Source: Membranipora membranacea (lineage: Eukaryota; Bryozoa; Gymnolaemata; Cheilostomatida; Membraniporidae). From it: DNA of 64,000 bases. A model generated the notes under the pieces. The model ran no database searches. It was not told where the DNA came from and worked only from the letters and a program-made list of their open reading frames with translations. The DNA lies in contig OU612070.1 of the NCBI GenBank assembly GCA_914767715.1, positions 13,843,501 through 13,907,500 on the forward strand, given 5' to 3'. The position numbers and the translations under genes are program-made. This document shows, in pieces, positions 1-10,685 of the stretch (its first letter is position 1; every line of letters begins with the position of its first letter).

Positions 1-189
1 TTAGTATTTTTTTCAATATTATACTCCATGTCCATGTTTTGAATAGCTTTTTAGGGTCAAAGCCTAAGTGTGCTTTTAATACATAGGCTACATCTTTGGA
101 TGAATTGCAGTTGTGAATCAAATCTCTAATTAAGGGCCCTGTGCTTCTCTTCTTGGCCACATCATTAAAACCATATATCGATACCTAAA
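1..189 (-). other. possible partial exon, unidentified
   Basis: On the minus strand a frame is open from just left of an acceptor-like TTTAG at about 190 to the window edge, reading a fairly natural sequence with segments such as DVAKKRSTGPLIRDL and KAHLGFDPKKLF. A stop lies immediately upstream of the acceptor, as expected for an exon start. It continues beyond the window. No family is recognised. It could also be a transposon fragment. Confidence 0.25.
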
Positions 190-909
190 GTCGAAAATAC
201 CGAAAATGAGAAATCGAAATCGGGCCAAGGGGTTGTTGAAATCAAAGGTGTAAAATCGAAAAATTGAAATCGGGAAAATCTATGCCAGAATCAGAACCGA
301 GGCAGTCATAGCCAAATACAAAATCGTGACAGCACTACTGTGCAGTGTACCGTCATAGAGTGAATCTAATTCAGCCACACTCAATCTTGGTCACAGTGGC
401 CATTACGGCCAAAATGGTCATTTTTTTGGCCAATCACAGCCTTACCACAAAAGAAAAATTAAAACACATTTTGTTGCCTTGCTCAAAAATAAAAAAGTAA
501 GAAGGAAATACCGCAGTATTCTGTCACAACCGATGTTCAAGCTAGCAGACTTTGAAAAGTCTAATAGTTGCTAGTTGCTTGTTTATTTCCTTCCCAAATA
601 GGGCTGGAATGCCCAAAACCTGCCTCTAACATGAAGACCTGCCCAATTTGCCCAAAACGTGGTGCGGTCAATTGGTATGCTCCCCAACAAAAAGTGGCCA
701 ACCCGAAAACAGGTTGGACATGCATACTCTTAATAATGGCTCTACTACCTGTTGATGTTGTTATTTGTGTTGAATTGAATTTGATAATCAAATGGGTGGT
801 TAACTTGATATGATTTATACTATCAGCCTGGCAGCACTACATTACAAGTAATAAAAGAACAAGAATTTGCTAAGCTATAGATTGTCTCTGAGGGCTTGAG
901 TTGTGATTC

Positions 910-3241
910 TTAGGAGTACAGGGTCCATCTCGACTCCTAGGGAGCGATATATGATTAATAATTATAACAATAATTATGAATTATAATCAATGCTCCTAGG
1001 TAATAAAAAACCTCTCGGTCACATCATGAACAAGACTCTTCAACTTCACTTACCTCACAGAAGCTCTGTTTACATGAGTGACATTTGCTCAGTTTGAGTG
1101 ATTTACTGGCCTTTCTGTCACAGATGTAACATTTCTTAGTGGTTTTGCAGCAACAGCTGAATGCTTTTTTAAATCTTGCCGAGATTTTTGACCCCTTGTC
1201 TCCCGTAGGCTTGGTAGGATCGTGGTGTGATTTGTAGATCAGTCTTTTCTCATGTAACTCATCCTAGAATTTATTAATTTGTATGTGATGAGTAATGGAA
1301 TAAGGTTTGTTGTGTAATTAGTTTCAAGCATTGAATTCCATATCTGGAATAGCATCATTAGCTTTCTTTTGCAAAACAAAGGGCTTGCAAAAATAGCCAG
1401 TCCCTAGTAGCAATCTAGAAATGCCCTAATCATCGACACTGTATGGGGTATAATTATTGTTTGCAATTTTGTAAACAAGACAATTACTCAGGCTAATTAT
1501 TCATGCTACTAGGGACAGCCAATCAGATAACAGTCAGATGGGTCCCTGTGTTTAGTGTCCTAACCGTATAACGCTATGATACTATTTCCATTCTAAGAGA
1601 AGAATCTAATTCAGTGGTTTCAAGACATTGAACTTGGATTGTGGCAGTAGGGGGCAAGTCATTTTATATTATTAAGTTCAACAACCACAAATCCTGAGAT
1701 ACTTTGCTAGAATTAGCAACCTGTCTACTAGTCTTTCAAATAGACCAAAACCAAGAATCCTTGCCAAAATCTATTAGTTAGTGGTAAATTTTAAATGGTA
1801 GATAGCTAAATTAACTCTTCTAGTTGGTAGATTACCCTTGATGCATTACATTTCATAATTGTCTTTCCATCAAGTTTTGTCCCATTAATTCAAGCGAACA
1901 CTTCCCGGGGTGTTGCGGAACCAAGTCAGCAGCTCTATAAATGCCCAAACTCCTAAAGACAGACAGACTTCCCTAAACTCACATACATACCTTCAGTCTC
2001 AACACAGTAATAACTCTCTGTTTCGCAAGCATTCTATGAAGTGACTTCACTCGCTTTACTTCTGTTTCTGGATAGAAGTAGAGTGCCAGCCAGTGTCTTA
2101 GCCTGATGAGATATGCTTGGAAAATGACTGTCAGCAGCAACACAAAATACACAATGCCAATACCTGAATTGAATAAACAGAAAACGGAGATCATATTGTG
2201 TATATAAGATCAGTGTTATCACTATAGGGAGTTTGCCCTGCTTGTTTTGATGCACTCACCTAAGAGCGTTCAAAACAAATATACCCGAATGTGCATTCTG
2301 GCCAAATTAAGTTTAGGCATCTTTGCTCATAAGGTACTTGGTAGTTAAATTTCTGCTCTGAGAACTGGCAATGACTAGCGCTATTGCCGTCAATTCAAAC
2401 CTTGCAACATAGCTTTTTTCTGGGTTATTACATAGATGGATTACATATGAGAGCAAATGGCAAAATGCCCAAAATTTGAAAATCCACTACTCACTCAAGT
2501 ACTGATTCTCGTTGGGTTTTGTGCCGACAGGCAAGCAGACGGATATGTCGATGTGATGGTCCGTTGCCTGGTTTATAGCAAACTCCTTTGTTCTGGGAAA
2601 ATGTCCATTCTGCTTCCATACTGTTATATCAGTCTCCTGGTCCACATCGATGGCTATCTCATTGAAACGCCTTATATACTTTATACCCTCATATAGGGCA
2701 AAGTCCAGTAAGATCACTAATATGGCTCCTGAAAAAATTTTCATTCATTTCAGTTGCTATATGTTGCTAACAATTTTTATAAAATATAGCACCATACCCC
2801 TTGCCACTATGTTATTTAAAAGTTATATTGTTTCCCTGCTCACTTATTGTTTACCAGTATTATACACTACTATTTTTGCTAAAGACAAGAAACGTTTGAG
2901 CAAGTTTTTTGATCAGGCCTCAAAGCTCAAACTCCAAGTAGACGATCTCGACAGCGTTATGACTAAGCGTACCAAAACACTTGCCCTCCGATATATCCAT
3001 GACGATGACCACTTTATGAACAACTTTCTTGCTAAATGCCCCTCAGGCAGGTATCGAACAATTAAACACAGAAGTGCCCTTGGTAAAGACTGTTTTTTGA
3101 GGCATGCTATCCATATTTTAAATGATATTCTCTTTTAATCATCCATCAGTGTTTAATCTTATTTTTCCTTGTATGTGCTGGCTCCTTTTCAGTATGAACA
3201 CCCTTATCTCGCAACATATTATTTTATGTTAGTGATAGAAT

Positions 3242-3307
<66 letters not shown>

Positions 3308-6300
3308 GTTCAAATACACAGAGGATATGAATATTGTGATGGATGGACAGATGGACATATGATTGAACAAGAGGATTTTCTGATGGAGAATGATTTACGG
3401 ATGGGCGGATAGGTAGGACGCTTTGTCCCCCCCCCCCCCCCTACGACCGGGACAGATCTGAGAACATGATTGAAAGGATAAATATTGGGAGTTGTTCTCT
3501 CATTCATGGGTGATGGGATAAAACTGGTATAAAATTAGTTCACTGTTCTTGCTCTAAAATATTAAAACCTAAATGCTAACTCTTGCTGTTCTCAAAATGC
3601 TGTGGTAAACTACAGTATAGTCCAAAAAATGCTAGCAAGCACTCAAATACACCATTGTGACATGACAGGTAGGGACACTGCCAAATAAAACGTTGAACTG
3701 CGTAGTATCATGATAAAGAAGTGATTGTCATTGGGTTAATGAGTAATATCAGTAATAAGATTCGCTCCTCCTGACTCATACCTGCTATTGTGATTGTAGC
3801 TGGAATCAGACCTGTTATCAGACCCTTTATCTCTGCTTGTGACATTTTCACTTGTCTTTTATCCGTTATCAGCTTTCTCTCTGATGGGGTCAAAGGTAAC
3901 AGCGAGGGTTTCCCTGTAATAAATTATCAAATCAAACTGTCAAATCAGGATTTTACTTATAATGTTGCCACATGTGCTGACTGTGTGTTTACACTACCAT
4001 GTGGTCAGTCCAACAGGTCAGGGATATCGACAGTGATAAAGTAAAGGGAACATTCAATTATAGTTCTTATATTTATTAGCAAAACAGCAAAAACTGTTTT
4101 GTAGGCTGATAATAAACTTAGGAGCTACCTTTCTTTTTTCGTTTCTCGTCAACCTCCACAAACAGTGGTGTGATGTACATGTTGTCATGGTTATCTGTCT
4201 TAGTGATTCCTCTGAGATAAAGATACGACTGAACCACAATAATGAGCACAGAAAGTGAAATGACCCTTTTCACCTGTAACATGACCATGTTCACAAACTT
4301 TACTTTCTGCGTGACGCCATCCCTGATTTGCTTTACTACATCAGTATTAGTTGGAATCGTCTGCACATCACCTTAAAGTTCAACAGTTGTATGATATATA
4401 TTGTGTGGCAGGCAGAATCTGGATCTCATCCATGCAATGAACTCCCTCTTCAGTTCATTGATCCGTGCTTATTGCAAGATAATAGAATTCTATAAGGTGG
4501 CAGTACCTGAAATCTCGATATGAGTAGCAAATGATTTCTGTCCCATATATTAGGCGAGATATTGCCCCCTCTACTGGGATATAGAGACCAGAATTTTAGA
4601 CAAATATTACTCCCTACCTTGTATGAAGTCTTCTACTTCGATTCCGGCTTCGAGTCCCGTGTCGATTTTTCTGATTGTATCTCCAATAGCGCTGGGTGCA
4701 TTTATGGGTAATTTCATCCGTACACTTTCTATCCATTGTAAACTTTCCTTAGCTTTGTTCCATTGACTCTTCAGCCCATCTAACTGACTTTGTAATCTGT
4801 CCAGGCTCTCTTTCATTTCTGAAATGGAGTTTTTTTGTTCTGTTTATTATTAGATTATTTAAATCTATAATATTAACAGAGACAGGATATTATGATCCAC
4901 TGTCTATTTGAACTCTTGCAGTTGAGGTCTCTCAAGTCGGCTGATACTGGAATGTCTATCCTACCAAAGATTAGTTCTTGGGATATATATTTCTCACCTT
5001 CTTTAAATTCTTCAAATGGCGCCCTTGCAATTCGTACAAGTGCAACACTTTCATTATAGAGTAGGTCAGCGGTGCAGCTAGGCATGATTGCCAGCTCAGA
5101 CCCATTACTACTGATCGTCATCAGCGGACCAGTTAACATCAGTGTCACAGCTATCGTCGTTAGCACCAAACGACCTGCAAAAATCATTGTTAGTTGTCAA
5201 CAATTTAATACAGTTTACCAGCTATGACGATTAGGGGGAATTTATCAGCGATGGAATGATAGCCAAATTGATAATACATGTTTGAACAATGATGTCAGGA
5301 GCATGATACAATCAATTGATAAGAGGAAAAATGCCATGACAATGCATAATATACAAATCTGACACCCCAGTACACCCACTGACCAAATTTTTCCTTGATT
5401 AACATATGAGCAATAAAATAATAAATTGATGTCACCTGGTCCCCAGGTCATTAATAGTACCAGATAACAGAAAATTGTTTCCTTGTCTGATGATAAATCA
5501 AGTTTGATCCTTTTTGCCCGCATTGGAATTGCCCCTTGCCTCCCTCTACTGACACGCCAAAGGCAAGGCTTTTTTTGACTTCGGGGGGCAGAAACGATTA
5601 AACTTGATCTATTTTGATCAGGGAGAATGTCCCTGGTCTGATGACGTGTTATTAGTAAACATAGATGTAAAGGGATAAGGTCATTTGAACTGACTAATCA
5701 GTTCTGTGTCATCTTATCATATTGTACAGGCGCTATATCAACAGAGAGTGGGCTCTGCAATCTTATTGAGATTATTATGATCAGTTTCCAGGGTAATGTT
5801 TTCAATTGAAATCTCATTCAGTCTGTCTGCCAGGAGATATTTATTTTGTACTTCTATTTATTAGCTCTAGAAGGAATCTGGATGATGCATACAGTCTTAG
5901 ATTAAAAACTACCTGACTTAAGTGACAGAGTGGGCATACAGAGGCAAACAACGACTCGACATTGAGTGCTGACAGCTAAGCCGATACACAACAGCAGCCC
6001 AGTTATCCCTGCGGCTATAGCTGATCCGATCATAGGAAACTCCAATGCATAGGCAAGGCTGAAGTAGGTGGCTGCTCCTGAATTGATAAAAGAAACATCA
6101 GGAAATTTATGATTGTAAAAACGTTTCAAGATATTAGGAGTGTATTATGGAATCAAAGTAGTTGTGCTCAATCAAATGTGAAATTATAGCTAGAACCCCT
6201 AAATTTATATTCTTGAAGATATTGTTTTACCAGCATTGAAAATGAACGCCCACCTGCAATTATCAACATAAAAAAAGCTCACCAAGAATGAGGCCGAAGA

Positions 6301-7244
6301 AAGCTCCGATTGCACCTTTAACTATTTTGTGCTCATCTCTTCTTGACTGGAATATTACCCGGCAGATTTGGGGAAGCAGGCAGCAACTTGCATTGTTCTG
6401 GTTCTCAACTTTTAGTTTCCGTCCAGGTGAAACTTTGCCTGGAAAAAGTATAAAGGATTTGGTCAAGAGATCTTAGGGAGTACAGAAGCAATATATTCAC
6501 ATATTGAAATTCCAATTCTGTTTACAGCATAAAGCATTAAGCTGACACTGTTATTGGAGGAAATAACTCCTTTTAATCTACGTTTTATTACCTTTACCTT
6601 TGCCTGACTCCCCTGACTTTAAATCTTTTGTAGTCTTCACTCCAGCGGTCTGTTTTGACTTGTGTGCAGTCTTTGTTGAAAACTTCGGAAGTTTTGGAAG
6701 TTTGGATGTTTTCTTCACATTACTTCCTGTAGCCTGAGAGTCTGCTGCGGTAGCTGTCAATCCTTCAAAGAACTTGATTCGATTTCTACTTTTCACTTCA
6801 CCTGACCCTAAAAATAGTCAGAAATTACAAATTACTAATAACAAAGCTTTTGGGAGAGAGCATTTTAATAAATCAAATGGTTTAATCATTATCTGATCTT
6901 TTCTAGCTGCGATGATGAAATATAAGAACAGTATCGTTCTTAAATTGTACACCACTAGATAACACAATGCTCTCATTGCTCTGAGTGGATCATTACATTT
7001 ATCACACTAGTGGGCGAGTAGAACAAAAGCTCAGCATTGAACTTTTTTCCTTTTTTACTTAGAACACTCCGGTTAAACTGTCCAAAATCATATCTATTAT
7101 TGGGCAATGTGAGTTTGAAATCATTGATAAAGTACTTCTCAAATAAAATGGCATGTCCTCATATGGATTGTGCTACTGCTGTCTGATGGATATCCTTCAG
7201 TCACTTGTTTTAAGTAAAACAATTAAAAAAAACTTACCTTCCAT
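910..7244 (-). CDS. DC-STAMP domain multipass membrane protein (DCST1/DCST2/sneaky-like), about 12 exons
   Basis: Exons deduced from GT/AG sites and phase: 7238-7244 (ATG), 6598-6807, 6283-6438, 5913-6077, 4998-5174, 4618-4818, 4129-4371, 3782-3913, 2495-2728, 1991-2163, 1054-1263 and possibly a tiny terminal exon 910-936. The first ten coding exons join in phase 1 and the last two junctions are phase 0, giving about 644 residues, close to the roughly 700-770 of vertebrate DCST1/2. Order: Lys-rich cytosolic N-terminus, two TM segments, the RVVVCLCMPTLSLKSGR region, TM with LTGPL, a coiled-coil-like ectodomain, TM, the hallmark DNMYIT...VDEKR followed by SLLPL and PSERK, two more TM segments, then a Cys-rich RING-like tail (CYICD, CHSCK). 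In animals this family (sneaky, SPE-42/49, DCST1/2) acts in sperm-egg fusion or sperm plasma-membrane breakdown; that role here is inferred. The RING-like tail looks short, so the terminal exon at 910-936 is the weakest part. Confidence 0.82.
936..1004. repeat. AT-rich imperfect hairpin (possible small MITE)
   Basis: The stretch begins and ends with CTCCTAGG-like sequence, and its two halves (AGGGAGCGATATATGATTAA and the complement of the GATTATAATTCATAATT side) form an imperfect self-complementary fold about 65 bp long. It lies in the last intron of the DCST-like gene. It may be a small non-autonomous element or simply AT-rich foldback DNA. Confidence 0.35.
2788..3306 (+). mobile_element. 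5'-truncated non-LTR retrotransposon (RT C-terminal end) with (AATC)n tail
   Basis: An open frame ending at 3138 encodes the C-terminal region of a non-LTR reverse transcriptase polyprotein: FKSYIVSLLTYCLPV, then KDKKRLSKFF, a PSGRYR motif and KDCFLRHAIHILN. This is the arrangement I know from L2/CR1/RTE-like ORF2 ends (a PSGRRYR-like motif, then KNSFFP). A short 3' UTR follows, then the perfect (AATC)n tail, as expected for microsatellite-tailed elements of this class. It sits antisense in the DCST-like intron between exons 2495-2728 and 3782-3913. The coding end is intact, so the insertion is not very old. A decayed relative lies at 36.3-36.75 kb. Confidence 0.7.
3244..3306. repeat. (AATC)n microsatellite
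   Basis: About 16 perfect tandem AATC units, located directly at the 3' end of the non-LTR fragment, so most likely its replication-derived tail. Confidence 0.95.
3427..3441. repeat. poly(C) tract
   Basis: An uninterrupted run of 15 C within a DCST-like intron, between the retroelement fragment and exon 3782-3913. No other element is visible at the run. Confidence 0.9.
5489..5632. repeat. diverged foldback element related to the hairpin at 9.05 kb
   Basis: The left side (TCAAGTTTGATCC, then TTTTTGCCCGCATTGGAATTG) matches the left arm of the hairpin at 9046-9158, and the right side contains GGGGGGCAG and AAACTTGATCTATTTTGATC as a diverged reverse complement. The middle holds CCCTCTACTGAC, also similar to the spacer of the other copy. 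It appears to be an older member of the same MITE-like family, inside a DCST-like intron. Confidence 0.55.
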
Positions 7245-7518
7245 ATTTCCAGATGATGATTTCAAACAACCGGGTACATTGAAACTCAGATTTAAACTGA
7301 ACCTCTATCATCAGGAAATTTAATGACAGTGATTGCTCATACTTTTGTGCGCTTTACAGTTATCATTGCAATAAGAGGAGCTTTTAGCTCCTCTTATTTT
7401 ATGAGCAACACTGTAAAAATGAAAAGCATGACTCTTATAATGGATTGATGCCAAGAAGCTTATCTTGATCATAATATTGGTTAGAATTGGAAGAAAGGCC
7501 CTACAGAATATGACTATA

Positions 7519-7602
7519 GCATGGCTGTGAATAGCTAGAACTGCTTCTCTTATCCTGAAGTCACGAGAACCACAGATAAGGATGTGGCTTCTGCCAACAG
7601 CT
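7519..7602 (+). repeat. dispersed repeat family A, copy 1
   Basis: About 84 bp running from GCATGGCT through TTCTCTTATCCTGAAGTCAC to CAACAGCT. It matches 62585-62668 over its whole length and 7727-7799 over most of it. No terminal inverted repeats or Pol III boxes are obvious. Probably part of a short interspersed or MITE-like element. Confidence 0.7.
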
Positions 7603-7726
7603 CTCTGATTACAACAATTGGACTGTATATTCTAGTAAATATTTGCTAAAAAAACCGCAGATTGATTCCTGTTTGTTGTTGTCGTATCATTTTTATAATA
7701 ACAGGGTAAACATAAACAAAATCTAA

Positions 7727-7799
7727 GAATGGCTAGAACCACTTCTCTTATCCTGAAGTCACAAGAACAACAGATAATGATGTGACGTCTGCTAACAGC
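7727..7799 (+). repeat. dispersed repeat family A, copy 2
   Basis: Shares the core CTTCTCTTATCCTGAAGTCA and flanking sequence with copies at 7519 and 62585. The stretch just downstream (7810-7888) is in turn related to 10395-10474, so this copy may be part of a larger repeat. Confidence 0.68.
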
Positions 7800-7809
7800 G
7801 AACAGTCCA

Positions 7810-7888
7810 CTACTCAAATTCATTACATTGAGCATCATACACCTCATACAATAGTCAGAGATCTGAATCGCTTGCTCTACAGCCAGTG
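7810..7888 (+). repeat. dispersed repeat family C, copy 1
   Basis: Contains TACTCAAATTCATTACATTG, GAGCATCATAC and GCTCTACAGCCAGTG, matching 10395-10474 in the same orientation with scattered differences. Confidence 0.6.
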
Positions 7889-8780
7889 CAAAATTATTAG
7901 CCTTGAAAAGGTTACAATGATGTCATAGCCAAGCTGAAACACAACAGAGTAAGCAAAACAAATCTTGTGCATGCCTATGAGACAAATAAATATATCAACT
8001 CTGTCATCAGTTGAATATTTATCCGATCTGGTTATTTTATCGCAGGTAGTGGAGAGCAGTTGATGCACTCTGCTGGCTCGAACTATATCTGATGATTTAT
8101 TATCTCCTCATGTAACTGCTGACAGCATTGCGCTGCCTGTAATCAGCCTTGATTGCTGCATCATGCCTGGCCTAGAATACTATCTTGAAAACTACTGATC
8201 CGATTTCCTTGATTTTTTCATTCTTATTGTAGGTATTCTGTGTTTAACAATTTCCAAACACTCAATTTTTTTAAATATAATTCCTTATGATTGTAATTCT
8301 ACTTTATAAAATCTAAGCCACTGGTGCCTATGCAAAAGAATAGGAGCTGCAAATAACTAGGGGCATCTGTCTTAGACGCCTCACAACCATTTATTTGTAT
8401 CAATGCAGGGTTGGCAGCACATAGTAGTCCCAGTAAAATTAACTTGCAATAATAAATCGTAATAGAAAGCATTGACATGAATTTTAAGTACTATAGAAGG
8501 AATTAACAAGCCAGCTTGTGAACAATTGTAAAATACACTAAAATTACTGGAATTCAGAGACTTATATTATTACGCCAAATCTGGTGCAGAAATGTTGCAG
8601 GAAAAATTCATGTATGGTTGGACTTCCCTCTGAATTCATGAGGCATTTAGTTCAATTTGAGTAACGATGTTGATTCAAAACTTGAAAATACACAAAAAGG
8701 ATTGTTTGTAGGTAATGCAATTTTTCACTTAACATTAATTTTATTAGGAGTTAGCAGGGCAAAATGAAGGTTGAGCTTAC

Positions 8781-8852
8781 GGCCTGCCTCGGCAATTTCA
8801 TTTGGTTCAAAGTCAATGCTTATTGCCCTCACCAAGGCTTTGGAGGATGCAG
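8781..8852 (-). other. possible orphan coding exon (24 codons)
   Basis: On the minus strand a pyrimidine-rich acceptor (TATTCTTCCTTATAG) precedes 72 bp open in one frame, followed by a donor GTAAGC. The translation (core KALVRAISIDFEPNEIAEAG) looks natural, but no neighbouring exon was found and the family is not recognised. It may be a relic or a chance arrangement. Confidence 0.22.
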
Positions 8853-9045
8853 CTATAAGGAAGAATATTTCAGTCTCAGTACGGTTTGCTCATTTATTTT
8901 TACATCTTTACATACTTTTTGACAAAATTTTGACTTGTTTAGGAGTAAAATAATTCAAGATTGCCACTTGGCACATCATTTTTCTTCATCAATACTGGTC
9001 AGCACTGGCACTAGGGTAATGGCATTTGTCCACCTTGGGCAACAA

Positions 9046-9158
9046 CTAGATCAAGTTTGATCCATTTTTCCCTCATTGGAATTCCCCCCCCCCTCTACTC
9101 ACAGTCAGTAGGGGGGGGGGAATTCCAATGAGGGAAAAATGGATCAAACTTGATCTAG
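9046..9158. mobile_element. perfect 48-bp-arm hairpin (MITE-like foldback element)
   Basis: Two perfectly complementary 48-bp arms (9046-9093 and 9111-9158), each containing AGATCAAGTTTGATCC and a C10/G10 run, are separated by a 17-bp spacer that itself begins and ends with CTACT/AGTAG. The perfect arms indicate recent origin or ongoing gene conversion. A diverged relative lies at 5489-5632, so this is a repeat family rather than a single accident. No coding capacity. Confidence 0.8.
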
Positions 9159-9580
9159 GCCGACAACTGACACAGCGCACTTTCTTTATGGCATTGTCAA
9201 CACTGATGGTTTAGCTATCAGTATGTGAATTTGACTGTAATTTTTTTTCAAGCTGAATCAAACATTAAACTATATTTTTGTTATGGCTGCATGATAAAAG
9301 GGTAGTCTTTATGTATCAACTGCATTTATTGCTCTAAGAACTTGCTATGACTTGCTATTAACATACCATCTCTCCTCGTTCGGATAAAGTGCAACAATAT
9401 AATTTGTAAAATCAGGTAAAATTATGCATTTCATAATATGAACGCTCTAGTTCTGGCTTAAAACAAATGACAACAACGGCCAAATTACACCTTCACTGCG
9501 GGATGCGCAGAGTGGTACTCCGGGTCGGGAGTGCGTCCGTGGAGACCTCCTGATTTCTTGGTCTACCAACTTATCATGTA

Positions 9581-10685
9581 TGTAGTGCAGACTACTATCT
9601 ATTTCGTACTGAGGAATCCTATTATACCTTTGTACCAACTACATTTATATATATATTATTACATATTATGGATCCAAACAAATCAACAAAAAACTTGTAA
9701 GACGCTACAACAAAAACAGAAAATAAAAACCGACAGAAAAAGCAAAAGAAAAAAAGAAGAAGGTAAGAATGGGAAAGGGACTCTACTTATGACTGCTTAC
9801 TGTACAGCATGTATACTCATGAGGACAGCTAGATTACTCATATGTGGATTATATTACTTGTAGAGTCACCCAGAAGGCTGGCGGCTAGTAGAGAGGACAA
9901 TCCACTGATAGCTCTGTACTGAGAAGATCTTGCTTGAGCAAGTCAGACATTTGTAACAGTGATTTGAGGTGAGCCTGTTCTATCGATTGCATTGATACAA
10001 CATACAGTGGTGCGCGTACCACTGCACAACACACAGGTCTTCAGCTAGAAACCATGAGTCAAACGCTGTTTCGAGGCCTTCTCTAGTACAACCTCCTCAT
10101 GGCCGGCCCCAGCAGCATGAAGCCACCCCTGTGTGTTGCTGAGCATCTCAATCAATCTCATCGATCCCTCAGTGCATTTTGTCAGTTTCGGTGGTTTGAC
10201 ATAATTGGTGTGTTTACGCTGTTGCGCAACCAGGGAGGCTGCCAACTCTTCATTGTTTCAGTGCAACAATGTTCGCCCCATCACTCTCATGCTTATACTC
10301 TAAGCCAAACCAGTGCAGGGAGGTTTGCTTTCCATCAACTCATCGGCGCAAAGTCGCTATCGTCAAGGCACCCGCCCCTCGTGCCACTCGTTCGCTACTC
10401 AAATTCACCACATTGAGCATAGTACAACTCATACACAAGTCAGAGAGATGACTTGTTTGCGCTACAGCCAGTGGGCTGACTGTGATTTCCTGTCTCGCTC
10501 TGCCTGCCTTTTATGCGAGGGCCAAGCTTTTAATCCTATGTTTGTAAAACCTTAGATCTAACTCAGACTCACTTTGATTTTCACTCTGCAGAGATTAAAC
10601 TACTTTAATTTGAGTATTAAAGGCATAATCTTGCTTAGCCTTAGTTGTATCGGTTACTCTAAAACCCTTAGTTTCAGATATAACA
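9581..10685 (+). repeat. dispersed repeat family B, copy 1 (with about 640-bp internal insertion)
   Basis: From TAGTGCAGACTACT to CAGATATAAC this region matches 35462-35912 at high identity, including ATGGATCCAAACAAATCAAC, the A-rich AAAGCAAAAGAAAAAAAGAA tract and CACCCAGAAGGCTGGCGGC. After GATTGCATTGA, copy 1 carries about 640 bp (near 9993-10636) absent from copy 2. That segment is more GC-rich, has overlapping open frames without recognisable product, and includes repeat C at 10395-10474. No terminal inverted repeats were found. Confidence 0.72.
10395..10474 (+). repeat. dispersed repeat family C, copy 2
   Basis: Matches 7810-7888 (TACTCAAATTCACCACATTG and GCGCTACAGCCAGTG). It lies inside the extra segment of repeat B copy 1. 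Confidence 0.6.

Larger units (their letters stand above)
7245..8780. other. non-coding upstream region of the DCST-like gene
   Basis: No supported coding sequence. The proximal part should hold the promoter and 5' UTR of the DCST-like gene, but no clear TATA element or initiator can be assigned. The region contains dispersed repeat copies at 7519-7602, 7727-7799 and 7810-7888, described separately. Confidence 0.5.

Noticed and set aside
10045-10555. Several overlapping open frames in a GC-richer patch
   Set aside because: They lie inside the extra segment of a dispersed repeat, overlap in different frames and strands, and show no recognisable domain.
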